A DNA stretch of 56,548 nt from the NCBI RefSeq assembly GCF_029215975.1, contig NZ_JAEMVD010000004.1, positions 1 through 56,548 of the forward strand. The letters run 5' to 3'. The stretch is from Sulfurimonas sp. SAG-AH-194-C20. Its GTDB lineage: Bacteria > Campylobacterota > Campylobacteria > Campylobacterales > Sulfurimonadaceae. Shown here piece after piece: positions 8,727-17,171 of the stretch. The notes under the pieces were generated by a model. The model was not told where the DNA came from and searched no databases. It saw only the letters and a list, made by a program, of their open reading frames with translations. The translations under genes and the position numbers were made by a program. The stretch's first letter is position 1; each line of letters opens with the position of its first letter.

Positions 8727-11700
8727 TCATCCCAACCATAAAAGTCGTGCATCTACAATTCTATACCCAATCTGTTGAAGCACAGTTTTATAAAATTCTA
8801 ATTGATTTTGATATTTCTTATTTTTTGCATCAGTTTCTATACCTGTTTTAAAGTCAACTATCACCCATCCATTTTTTACTTTATCGAAGTAAATAAAATC
8901 AATAAAGCCAGTTTTTCCATCAACATTAAATTCTAACTCAAAGTGATGTTCTACATCACTTTTCAGAAGTGTATATATATCACTTTGATAGAACATATTC
9001 ATAGATTGAATTATCTGTTCTCTTTGTGTTGTGTCAAATACAAACATTTTATCAAGTATATTATCTTGATTGTCACTAAAACTGTTCCAGTAAAGTTCTA
9101 CAATTTTATGAGTGATAGTACCTCTATTAGCAGCAGTTGTATTGACTGAACTTGTCGTACTATTAGATGTTGCACTGATGAGACTGCTAGACTTAAAAGG
9201 AAGTGCTTTTAACACATGGTTGATATAGTTTACTGAAGTTTTACTGCTTACTTCACTTAGCTCATCATTTAATGCTATACAATAATTCTCCTGCTGTCCA
9301 TAAAGCTCATCTTTATCAATCTCTAATGCAGAACATATCATATGAAGATAACTATCTTTTCGAAGAGTTATAAGCCCTTTTTCAGTCTGTTTTAGCTGTG
9401 CTGATATGACTACATCGTGTTCTGCCCGAGTAAGTGCAACATATAGTAGTCTCTTCTTCTCTGCTAGATGTTTGAGTTTGTCCACTTCTTTTAAGACCCT
9501 ATGGCTCAATGGTGTGTAGTCATTTATTTTAAATCCTACTATCTCTTTCTTTTCACCCTTAAGTGTAAAGTTATTATGCTTCAGTGCATCACTTGCTATT
9601 TGTTGGTAGAGACTTTTAGCACTATTTGCTAAGAGCACAAGTGGATAAGCCAAACCTTTGGTGGAGTGTATGGAGCATATCTCTATTGACTTTGTGTTGT
9701 CTGATTTAAAAAATGCTTCATCTTCTTTGGCTTCACTAAAATAGATGGCATTTTCTATAAGAGAGAGAAATTTATAAAGATTAGACTCATTAGAGTTTTC
9801 ATAATCTTGGCAGAGTGTTAAAAACTTGTAAAGATTGGCCACCCGTTGTTCTACATCCTCAAAGTGTGCATATATACCCATAATATTTGAGTCATCATAG
9901 ATATATTTTACAGCTTGTGAGAGTGTCATTGTTTTAAATATATCTATATAGTGTGTAAGCCTATCGCTAATAGTGTTTGAGCCTAAATAGTTTTTTATCT
10001 CACTATCACTACATCTTAAGATGTTTGAACGCAATGCACCTACAATATAATAATTTTGAGAACTACTTAAATGTTCAGGCTTACGAGTGAGTATATCTAT
10101 AGCTTTAAGTACATTAAACACATCGTTAATCTCTGTAGTGTAGTAAAAGTTATCACTAGCACTTACTTTAGCTGTGATACCTTTTTCTCTAAGCTTCTGT
10201 TTTAGCTCTAGCATTTTTGTACTACTGTCGAAAATGATTGCTATTGCTTTTTTCTTCTCTTTAACAAGCTTTGAGATATCAGAGTATTCAGTTCTCTTTG
10301 CATTATATATCTCGCTAACAAACTGAGTTATTGTATCGAGTTCGTTTGTCTGTTCTAATGATTTTTGATTCTCTTTGCTTTGGAACTCTTGTGAAGTGAT
10401 AAGGTATCTAAAACTACCACCTTTACTTTTTGAGAAGAGATCTTGTGCCTCAGCCTCATAGTTTTGGCTAAGAAGTTTAAACCTACTTTCTTTTTGTAAA
10501 AGATGATCAAATATTTTATTTACATTTTCTATGACTACAGTATCACTTCTATAGTTTTGGCTCATATCTTCTATGGATGAAAATATAGTAGTGTCATGAG
10601 TAGCATCGTTAAACACCTCTATCTCTGCACCTTGAAAAGAGTAAATAGACTGTTTAGAGTCCCCAACCACAAAGAGGTTTGTATCTGGATTGCAAGACTC
10701 TTTTACTATACTAAACTGTGTAGCATTCGTATCTTGAAATTCATCCACCATTATATATTTATAATTGGTTTTTACTTTTGGAATAATTTCTAATGTCTTT
10801 GTAATGATGGTATCAAAATCTATCTTGCCTAACTCATCTAGTTTTGTATCATACTTGCTTTTTATCATATGCAGTAATTCTCTAATCTTATCGATTTTAT
10901 CAAAGAAGATACTCTCTTTTCTTATATCAATCTCGCTATACGCATCTACATACTTTTCTGTAAGAGTAATAAATTTATTGAGTTTGGGATATGTTTTTTC
11001 ACCTAATGATAGAGCACTCTGTTTTTCTTTGCCTTTATTTTTACCAGATTTCATAATAGTAGTAACGGTAAAAGTATTCCAAGCAACTGCTGTGAAATTC
11101 TCAAAGTTACCAGTATACTCTTTAAACCATGGAACACGAACATCAGCATCTTTTGCATCATTAATTTCATCAAGTAATTCACTGCTAATTTCAGGTAGTG
11201 GGTATAATTCACAAATGAGTAATTTATAAGTGTTTACATCAATACTATTCCTAGAAAAGCTATCATAATCTTTTCTAAATTTAGAATTACTCACATATTT
11301 ATCAATAAGATTATTTATAAAAAACATACTAATATCTTGACTAATGTCTAAAATCAACTCTCTATTTTCTTCATCATTCAGTACTTTAAATATAATAGTA
11401 GCAAGCTCTTTTTTCTTCTCATCATCTTTTATGATGTCAAGTTTGGTATCTATTTTAGCTATGTCTGCGTTTGACTTTATGATGTCTAAACAATAGGCAT
11501 GAATAGTAGATATTTTTGAGTTAGCACTTTCTGTGTAGGCTTGAGTAAGAGTTGTTCGTACATACTCAATATATGAAGCACTATACTCATTAGCCTCTGC
11601 AATAGACTCAAAGTCTCTGTCTTTTTTATAATCTTCATCTTGGCGTTTAAGCTGCTCTATCTTCCAAAGTTTTTCATAGTTGATTATCTTAGACACAAGA

Positions 11701-11942
11701 TCAAATATACGACCTTTCATCTCTAATGCAGCTGCTTCTGTGTAGGTTATAGTAACTATCTGATTTACTTTTGCAGGTTTTAAAGCATCAAAATAATCCT
11801 CTTGTTTTTCATAGTCTTCTCTAAAATAATCAAACCCTAATAAAGCATTAATGTATCTACGACTAAGAGTATATGTCTTACCGCTTCCTGCACCTGCACT
11901 AATGGCAAAGCTTTTTTGTATTGTAAATTTATTGAGACTCAT
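8727..11942 (-). CDS. addA: AddA-like UvrD-family helicase-nuclease
   Basis: A 1071-aa superfamily 1A helicase with a C-terminal nuclease. Motifs: Walker A SAGAGSGKTYTLSRRY (about 15-30), MVDEFQDTN (about 395), VVGDSKQSIYSFQGAE (about 425), SIHSTKGLAYPLVLL (about 745), YVALTRAEHDVV (about 835), and a PD-(D/E)XK site GFIDFIYFD...VIVDFKTG near 1020-1040. This is the AddA/RecB architecture that resects double-strand ends. Its ATG overlaps the hipT stop (ATGA), so it is translated at the end of the long leftward gene series whose first member is the AddB-like gene (21383). The pair is split by about 7 kb of defence and toxin genes. Confidence 0.88.
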   Translation of the reverse strand: MSLNKFTIQKSFAISAGAGSGKTYTLSRRYINALLGFDYFREDYEKQEDYFDALKPAKVNQIVTITYTEAAALEMKGRIFDLVSKIINYEKLWKIEQLKRQDEDYKKDRDFESIAEANEYSASYIEYVRTTLTQAYTESANSKISTIHAYCLDIIKSNADIAKIDTKLDIIKDDEKKKELATIIFKVLNDEENRELILDISQDISMFFINNLIDKYVSNSKFRKDYDSFSRNSIDVNTYKLLICELYPLPEISSELLDEINDAKDADVRVPWFKEYTGNFENFTAVAWNTFTVTTIMKSGKNKGKEKQSALSLGEKTYPKLNKFITLTEKYVDAYSEIDIRKESIFFDKIDKIRELLHMIKSKYDTKLDELGKIDFDTIITKTLEIIPKVKTNYKYIMVDEFQDTNATQFSIVKESCNPDTNLFVVGDSKQSIYSFQGAEIEVFNDATHDTTIFSSIEDMSQNYRSDTVVIENVNKIFDHLLQKESRFKLLSQNYEAEAQDLFSKSKGGSFRYLITSQEFQSKENQKSLEQTNELDTITQFVSEIYNAKRTEYSDISKLVKEKKKAIAIIFDSSTKMLELKQKLREKGITAKVSASDNFYYTTEINDVFNVLKAIDILTRKPEHLSSSQNYYIVGALRSNILRCSDSEIKNYLGSNTISDRLTHYIDIFKTMTLSQAVKYIYDDSNIMGIYAHFEDVEQRVANLYKFLTLCQDYENSNESNLYKFLSLIENAIYFSEAKEDEAFFKSDNTKSIEICSIHSTKGLAYPLVLLANSAKSLYQQIASDALKHNNFTLKGEKKEIVGFKINDYTPLSHRVLKEVDKLKHLAEKKRLLYVALTRAEHDVVISAQLKQTEKGLITLRKDSYLHMICSALEIDKDELYGQQENYCIALNDELSEVSSKTSVNYINHVLKALPFKSSSLISATSNSTTSSVNTTAANRGTITHKIVELYWNSFSDNQDNILDKMFVFDTTQREQIIQSMNMFYQSDIYTLLKSDVEHHFELEFNVDGKTGFIDFIYFDKVKNGWVIVDFKTGIETDAKNKKYQNQLEFYKTVLQQIGYRIVDARLLWLG

Positions 11943-12847
11943 ATTGTTTTTCCTATGTGGTTTAGTATCTGTTGTTTTGTATCGCTTGAGAGGCGAAACT
12001 GCTCTGCATATTTTGCAAAATTTTTTACTTCATGTGCAATCTCTGTAATAATAGCATCCCCATCTTTTATCTGATGTTTTTGTACAAGTTTTTGGAGATG
12101 CTCTTTTGTAGGGTTTTTACCCTCCCCTAAATACATCATGCTATGCTCACCACCAGGACCAAAAGAGTAGGTAATGTCATAAGCAGGAGCCGCCTTCCAT
12201 TTATAATTTTCATCAAGTAAAAAAGAGAAATTTTTTGCATGGTCATCACGGTTATGGACAAAGAGATTAAAACAGCTAAGTCTAAAAACTTTTATAAGCT
12301 CATTTATATCTTTTGTAAGGTGTAAAGTAAGTGTTAGAAGATCATCATAATCCAATGTAGGAAATCTAAAATCACTATGGATGAGTCCCGCAAGTGAGTG
12401 AATATGCACTCGTCTATCTCCCACTCTATCAAATCTTTTTATTGCAAAATAACTACTCTTTTGAGTATACAACAGCGTAGTGTCAGGTATTTCTATACCA
12501 CACTCTTTAGCAATAAGTGAATAGATATACTCCACCTTTGCACTCTCTTGCATATCATTTGAGGCACTAAACTTTACTATCCAATGTTCATATTCTTTCG
12601 TAAGCGCAGTTTGTCCATAAATAATATCTTTTTTATTCTTGTGTAGTTGAATCATCGCTTTTGGTCTGGCCCCTGCACTGGAGCCATTGAGTGCTAGTAG
12701 TTCATCTACAATCGCTTCATCCCCTTTAAGAACTTTTTGAGACTCATCACAGAGCATATCAAGGTCTAAATATCTATCTAAACAAGGAAGAGGTTCTGTT
12801 GGTTCATAAGAGAGAGCACCTATAGCATTGGCATCTATAAAACTCAA
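11939..12847 (-). CDS. hipT: HipT-like kinase toxin (HipA C-terminal part)
   Basis: 302 aa corresponding to the kinase core of HipA without its N-subdomain 1. Visible: glycine-rich loop GSSAGARPKAM (about 55-65), ATP lysine in EHWIVKF, catalytic HNRDDHAKN (about 205) and the metal-binding AYDIT (about 230). HipA-type kinases phosphorylate aminoacyl-tRNA synthetases and stop growth. The only upstream start in frame is TTG at 12847, overlapping the hipS stop as TTGA. The join reads like HipA (LSFIDANAIGALSYEP) minus a short linker, so this is either a tripartite HipBST system or a HipA gene split by a small frameshifting deletion. Confidence 0.82.
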   Translation of the reverse strand: MSFIDANAIGALSYEPTEPLPCLDRYLDLDMLCDESQKVLKGDEAIVDELLALNGSSAGARPKAMIQLHKNKKDIIYGQTALTKEYEHWIVKFSASNDMQESAKVEYIYSLIAKECGIEIPDTTLLYTQKSSYFAIKRFDRVGDRRVHIHSLAGLIHSDFRFPTLDYDDLLTLTLHLTKDINELIKVFRLSCFNLFVHNRDDHAKNFSFLLDENYKWKAAPAYDITYSFGPGGEHSMMYLGEGKNPTKEHLQKLVQKHQIKDGDAIITEIAHEVKNFAKYAEQFRLSSDTKQQILNHIGKTI

Positions 12848-13104
12848 TCTCTTAAGTGGCGTTCAAGTAGTAGTCTTCCCCATCCATCAGGCAGACTATC
12901 ATCAAAAACACCCCAAAGTTCTCTGTAGATTTCATCATTTAACTCAATGAGTCCCTCTTTAAGTGGAAGTTTATAAGGAGAGAGTTCTATACCACTTAAG
13001 AGAAACTCTTTGTCATACTCAAAGTAGGTTTTTTTATCTTTAAGTGCTAGAGTCCCTACTCTTCTTTTTTTATCTGTATTGAGATAGACTGTGAGACTTT
13101 TCAT
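12844..13104 (-). CDS. hipS: HipS-like protein (HipA N-subdomain 1)
   Basis: 86 aa matching the N-terminal subdomain of HipA: YLNTDKKRRVGTLALKD at the start and GVFDDSLPDGWGRLLLERHLR at the end. In characterised HipBST systems this separate small protein neutralises the HipT kinase. It overlaps hipB upstream and hipT downstream by 4 bp each (ATGA and TTGA), so the three are translationally coupled. Confidence 0.8.
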   Translation of the reverse strand: MKSLTVYLNTDKKRRVGTLALKDKKTYFEYDKEFLLSGIELSPYKLPLKEGLIELNDEIYRELWGVFDDSLPDGWGRLLLERHLRD

Positions 13105-13421
13105 TTTAGTGTCCCTTTTTTAGGAATGACTATATCTGATACCTTGCTAAGCTCTTCCATTGTACTTGCCTTTTGAGGTTCTATCTTGCATAGTGAGCTA
13201 AACTCTTCAAGGCACTCTAAAACATTTGCTATTTTAAGCAGTGAAGTAAGTGAAATCTCGGCAGTAGATTCAAAGCGTTTGATACTACCAAGACTTACTC
13301 CACTACGGTTTACCACTCCCTCTTGTGTGAGTTTAAGTAGGAGTCTTTTTTGTTTAAAGGTGTCTCGTAAACTCTTTTGAATATCTAATGGTGTTTTTAT
13401 AAAGTCTAACATGCTAGCCAT
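13101..13421 (-). CDS. hipB: HipB-like HTH antitoxin/repressor
   Basis: 106 aa with a Cro/CI-type helix-turn-helix at about residues 22-68 (FKQKRLLLKLTQEGVVNRSGVSLGSIKRFE). It is the first gene of the hipB-hipS-hipT unit and overlaps hipS as ATGA. In this family HipB represses its own promoter; a perfect 7-bp inverted repeat (13440-13456) just upstream is a candidate operator. Confidence 0.82.
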   Translation of the reverse strand: MASMLDFIKTPLDIQKSLRDTFKQKRLLLKLTQEGVVNRSGVSLGSIKRFESTAEISLTSLLKIANVLECLEEFSSLCKIEPQKASTMEELSKVSDIVIPKKGTLK

Positions 13422-13439
13422 ATCTCTCTTTTAATAAAT

Positions 13440-13456
13440 AATATAGCTACTATATT
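13440..13456. promoter_or_regulatory. Candidate HipB operator
   Basis: AATATAG-CTA-CTATATT, a perfect 7-bp inverted repeat, lies 19 bp upstream of hipB and overlaps TATATT-type -10 sequences. Size and position suit autoregulation by an HTH antitoxin. No footprint or consensus is available from sequence alone. Confidence 0.45.
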
Positions 13457-13469
13457 ATCTAAATTGTAT

Positions 13470-14753
13470 TTAAATAGGTTCATCTTCTCTCTCAAATATA
13501 AACTTCTCTACACTTACTATCTCAACATTCTCATTCTCTTCATTTGTATCATAAGTTATTAGAGTATTTTGTTTTGTATTATTACTATTAAAATGCTCAA
13601 ATGCATCCAGCTCTCTCTTTCTTGTTTTCTCGTCGTGAATATCATAAGAAACTTGATAAAGATCACTATTATCTACACAAAAGTCTATCTCTTTTGTATC
13701 TTTCATGTATGTAATATTTTCAGATTTTTGGTTCAAAATTGTAAAAACCATATTTTCTAAGATGTTTCCTAGGTTTTTACTTCTGTTGACTCCAAGATTT
13801 AAAAAACCATTATCATTGATATAAACTTTCTTTGTAGATTTTATCTGCTTTGTTAGCTTATTATGATAGGCACTTATAGTTGAAATTAAAAAATTATCTT
13901 CAAAATAGCCAACATACTCTTTTATCATTTTTGCATCTATACCTATTTTCTTAGCTAGAGTAGAGTAGTTCATCGAAGTAGTCGCGTTTGAAACCACATA
14001 GAAAAAAAGATCATGTATAGCAGATGAGTTTTTAATCTTATAGCGGGGAACGATATCTTTGAGTATGATATCCTCAGCAATATTTTTAAGGTACTCTTTT
14101 TTTATGCTTTCATCTTCTGTAGAGATAACACTATAGTATCCTCCCCATTTTAGGTACTCATCTTTTGCTCTTGATATCTCTATCTTATTTGACACCTGTT
14201 CCAAAGTTGTTTTATGTGCAATCTTTTTAAATTCTAAAAATTCTAAAAAGCTAAAACTATGCACGAGAACTTTAAAAACTCTTCCTGTTAAAACCGTAGA
14301 GTAGTTAGAGGTAAGCAGAGATGAGTTTGAGCCAGTGATGATGAACTTAATATTACTGTTTTCATATTTAGACTTTATAAACACTTCCCAGTTTTGAAAT
14401 ATCTGAATCTCATCAATAAAGAAATAAATCTTTTCATTTTTGTTTGGATTAGCAAGTTTGAGGTATTCATCGTAAATTTTATCTAAATAAGCAGCATCAT
14501 TTTTATAAGGAATAAAATCAGGTTTTTCAAGATTTATAAAAAAGATATTTTTAGCATCTACAGTTTTTAAAAGCTCGTTAATAAGTAGTTTTGCTATGGT
14601 ACTTTTACCAACTCTTCTTGCCCCTATAAGTGCTATAATCTCTTTTGTAGTAAGTAAAGATATGGTTTTTTTTAATACATCTCGTTTCTCAAAACTATTA
14701 TATATAGAACTATTTAACCAGTGAGGATTATCTTCTAGTATAACTGATTCCAT
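13470..14753 (-). CDS. DUF4143-type AAA ATPase, copy 1
   Basis: A 427-aa ATPase: Walker A GARRVGKST (about 43-51), Walker B FFIDEIQIF (about 112), TGSNSSLL sensor near 140, and a C-terminal nuclease-fold-like DUF4143 half ending EIDFCVDNSDLYQVSYDI. Members are common, poorly understood and often near toxin-antitoxin loci. A similar protein is at 52222. It stands between the rhuM-like gene and hipB, with 68 bp to the former. Confidence 0.8.
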   Translation of the reverse strand: MESVILEDNPHWLNSSIYNSFEKRDVLKKTISLLTTKEIIALIGARRVGKSTIAKLLINELLKTVDAKNIFFINLEKPDFIPYKNDAAYLDKIYDEYLKLANPNKNEKIYFFIDEIQIFQNWEVFIKSKYENSNIKFIITGSNSSLLTSNYSTVLTGRVFKVLVHSFSFLEFLEFKKIAHKTTLEQVSNKIEISRAKDEYLKWGGYYSVISTEDESIKKEYLKNIAEDIILKDIVPRYKIKNSSAIHDLFFYVVSNATTSMNYSTLAKKIGIDAKMIKEYVGYFEDNFLISTISAYHNKLTKQIKSTKKVYINDNGFLNLGVNRSKNLGNILENMVFTILNQKSENITYMKDTKEIDFCVDNSDLYQVSYDIHDEKTRKRELDAFEHFNSNNTKQNTLITYDTNEENENVEIVSVEKFIFEREDEPI

Positions 14754-14821
14754 TTATATTTCCTTTTTATGGATTGCATTCCTAATATTATAGCATTGTT
14801 GAGATATATAGTTCCTATATC

Positions 14822-15829
14822 TCATTTATCATCCGAAATCGCCATCAACAACCTGTCAAAATCACTCATATATAACTTATCTTGAATAACCCTATACTTT
14901 TCAAACTCACTAAGTGCAAACTCTTTTGCTATTTTTGCTGTAATCTTTCCACTGTCTTTTAAAACTTCTCTATCATCAAACTCTAAAAATAGATCTAGTC
15001 TGTCTGACCAGTCAGCCATTGTCATAGGAATATTTCTTTTTGCTCTGTTTTCTGCTAGCTCAAGGTAAGCATTGACTATTCTTCCAAGAGATTGTAACTC
15101 ATCTTGTGAGAGATAATTTTTGGCTATCACTACATCTGTCTTGAGTATCTTTTCATTGGGTGAATTTTCCCATGAAGCTAATCCCATATTTTCTTTTTTT
15201 GCATCTGCTCTGTCATAAATAAGTTCAGCAGCAGTATTTCCATGTATAGCAAAGTGAAGTTTGTTTTGCACTTTGGCAAAAAAAGTTTTAGTTGTGTTGT
15301 CATCTTTGTTATAGTCAATACTTGTAGCATATATATCTGTTATCTTTTGGTAAAATCTTCTCTCACTTAGTCGTATCTCTCGTATCTGCTCAAGCAAATG
15401 CTCATAATAATCTTCACCTAAATATGTACCATTTTCAAGTCTTTTGTTATCTAACACGAAACCTTTTATTGAAAACTCTTTGAGTATGTTTGTTGCCCAC
15501 TGTCTAAATTGCATTGCTTTTGTAGAGTTTACTCTGTATCCTACTGATATGATTGCTTCCAGATTATAATAATTTGTCGGTTTTTTAGCAAATTCGGAAT
15601 TTCCGAATTTCTTCATAGTTTTATGCTCTAAAATCTCTTCATCAGCATATAAATTTTTTAGATGCTCATTGATTGTAGATACGGATTTATCAAAAAGTTG
15701 TGCAATTAGTTTTTGAGTAAGCCATATATTTTCATCGGCTATTTTTACCTCTATGCCATCCTCTTTATTATCAGAAGTGAACATCAAAAACTCTGCAGTG
15801 CTATTTCGTATTTTTAGATTGCTGTTCAA
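14822..15829 (-). CDS. RhuM-family protein
   Basis: A 335-aa RhuM-type protein. The N-terminal half is the conserved DNA-binding-like domain (IWLTQKLIAQLFDKSVSTINEHLKNLY, NYYNLEAIISVGYRVNS, FRQWATNIL), and the C-terminal half is the RhuM helical region (NKLHFAIHGNTAAELIYDRADAKK...). RhuM genes commonly ride in restriction-modification and toxin islands; their biochemical role is unclear. The start is TTG at 15829, within the last 29 bp of mcrC, with GGAG 8 bp upstream; an ATG 15 codons later is the alternative. Confidence 0.82.
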   Translation of the reverse strand: MNSNLKIRNSTAEFLMFTSDNKEDGIEVKIADENIWLTQKLIAQLFDKSVSTINEHLKNLYADEEILEHKTMKKFGNSEFAKKPTNYYNLEAIISVGYRVNSTKAMQFRQWATNILKEFSIKGFVLDNKRLENGTYLGEDYYEHLLEQIREIRLSERRFYQKITDIYATSIDYNKDDNTTKTFFAKVQNKLHFAIHGNTAAELIYDRADAKKENMGLASWENSPNEKILKTDVVIAKNYLSQDELQSLGRIVNAYLELAENRAKRNIPMTMADWSDRLDLFLEFDDREVLKDSGKITAKIAKEFALSEFEKYRVIQDKLYMSDFDRLLMAISDDK

Positions 15830-17171
15830 GATTGAGCTCCTTGGTTTGAAATATACTCAAATACTTTTTTTCAAACTGATTGTTTATTGTGATCTCTGTT
15901 AAGTTAATTGGTATTATTTTAAGATATTTTTCTTTCGCACCTTTATGGTCACGATAAGTAAAAGTATTAAAAGATTCTTGATTAACCTCTGGGACAAATA
16001 GATAAGCAGTGTTTTCACAATCATAAAAGTGTAAATAGCTAAATATCTGATATACATCTCCTGAAGATATATTAACCTTGTCGCAGCCCTTACTGTCATC
16101 CTCACTACTTTGGATAAGTTTCCATTTAGCATCAGTCACTATATCATTTCTATCACCTTTCATTTTCAACAAATAGTCAGGTTGAAGTCTAGCCATCTTA
16201 CAATCACCATCACCATCACCATCACCATCACTTAAAAGGTATTCATCTTTACTGCCATTTACAAGCACTTTGTCTATACCTAACTCATCTTTAGAATTGT
16301 TTAATACAAACTCTATATAGTTTTCAAACACCTTTTCCATAGGAAACAGCAGTGCAAAAACATTATCCTTTCCTCTCATTGAAGTGAAAGATTTATGTGT
16401 TAAAAATACTTTTGCAAGTTGTAAAGGTATTTTGTAGAACTCCATTCCACGATGAAGATTTATTTTTGCTATATCTACCTCATAACTTAAAGAAAATTGC
16501 ACTTCATCAAAGACAAATAACTGTTGTCTTAATTTTCTTTTGTTTTCATAATCGTCTGTCTTTTTAAGTAGGAGCTGTATAGTAGATTTTAAAAGGCGAT
16601 TCTCTACACGATCAGACATATACTCATCAAACTCTACATAAAATCTCTCTTTGTGAATATAGTTGCGTTTAATGTGCTCGTTGAATTTCAATTTGCCCTT
16701 TAAAAAGAACTGGTTGTCCTCTTTTGAAATATATTGAGACTTTAGCCCCTTGTGTATTAAAGTGTCTACATACTCAACAAACATAGTTATAAATATCTCA
16801 TAAATATTTCTGTTTTCCGTTACTGAGAGGTCTGCCTTGTTAATTTGAACTTCGTTAATATTTAAAAGAGGTTTTAGCATCTCAATAAAAATCTCTCTTG
16901 TTTTTTCTTCGCCTTCATCTACTTCATATATTTTTGGTAATATCTCTAAGCTAAGATTTTCTGTCTGAATAATGCCTACATAGCTTTTAGCTTTTAGATG
17001 ATGCCCATCAAATTCTAAGATTTTTTTTGCATCATCACTATCTTGCCAATATTGATAAAGCTCATTCCATTGTATATTAGTAACTTCTTGATGGGTAAAT
17101 TTAGAATTTAAATTTTTAGGTTCTTTATCAGCTGTATAGATGCACCCATACTCAGATATTGATTTATTCAT
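15801..17171 (-). CDS. mcrC: McrC-type restriction endonuclease subunit
   Basis: 456 aa. The N-terminal domain (FTHQEVTNIQWNELYQYW..., SYVGIIQTENLSLEILPKIY) and C-terminal PD-(D/E)XK site (LQPDYLLKM...VTDAKWKLI, about 330-350) match McrC, the nuclease that McrB drives to cut modified DNA. Just before the active site is a DGDGDGDGD stretch encoded by a hexanucleotide repeat. It overlaps mcrB by 8 bp. Confidence 0.9.
   Translation of the reverse strand: MNKSISEYGCIYTADKEPKNLNSKFTHQEVTNIQWNELYQYWQDSDDAKKILEFDGHHLKAKSYVGIIQTENLSLEILPKIYEVDEGEEKTREIFIEMLKPLLNINEVQINKADLSVTENRNIYEIFITMFVEYVDTLIHKGLKSQYISKEDNQFFLKGKLKFNEHIKRNYIHKERFYVEFDEYMSDRVENRLLKSTIQLLLKKTDDYENKRKLRQQLFVFDEVQFSLSYEVDIAKINLHRGMEFYKIPLQLAKVFLTHKSFTSMRGKDNVFALLFPMEKVFENYIEFVLNNSKDELGIDKVLVNGSKDEYLLSDGDGDGDGDCKMARLQPDYLLKMKGDRNDIVTDAKWKLIQSSEDDSKGCDKVNISSGDVYQIFSYLHFYDCENTAYLFVPEVNQESFNTFTYRDHKGAKEKYLKIIPINLTEITINNQFEKKYLSIFQTKELNLEQQSKNTK
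16203..16231 (+). repeat. Hexanucleotide tandem repeat inside mcrC
   Basis: ATCACC repeated 4.8 times, coding (minus strand) for alternating Asp-Gly ahead of the catalytic PD motif. Because the unit is 6 bp, copy-number change would lengthen or shorten the loop without shifting frame. Confidence 0.85.

Noticed and set aside
10596..11229. Plus-strand reading frames inside the AddA-like gene
   Set aside because: They are antisense to a well-supported long gene and lack ribosome sites or recognisable domains.
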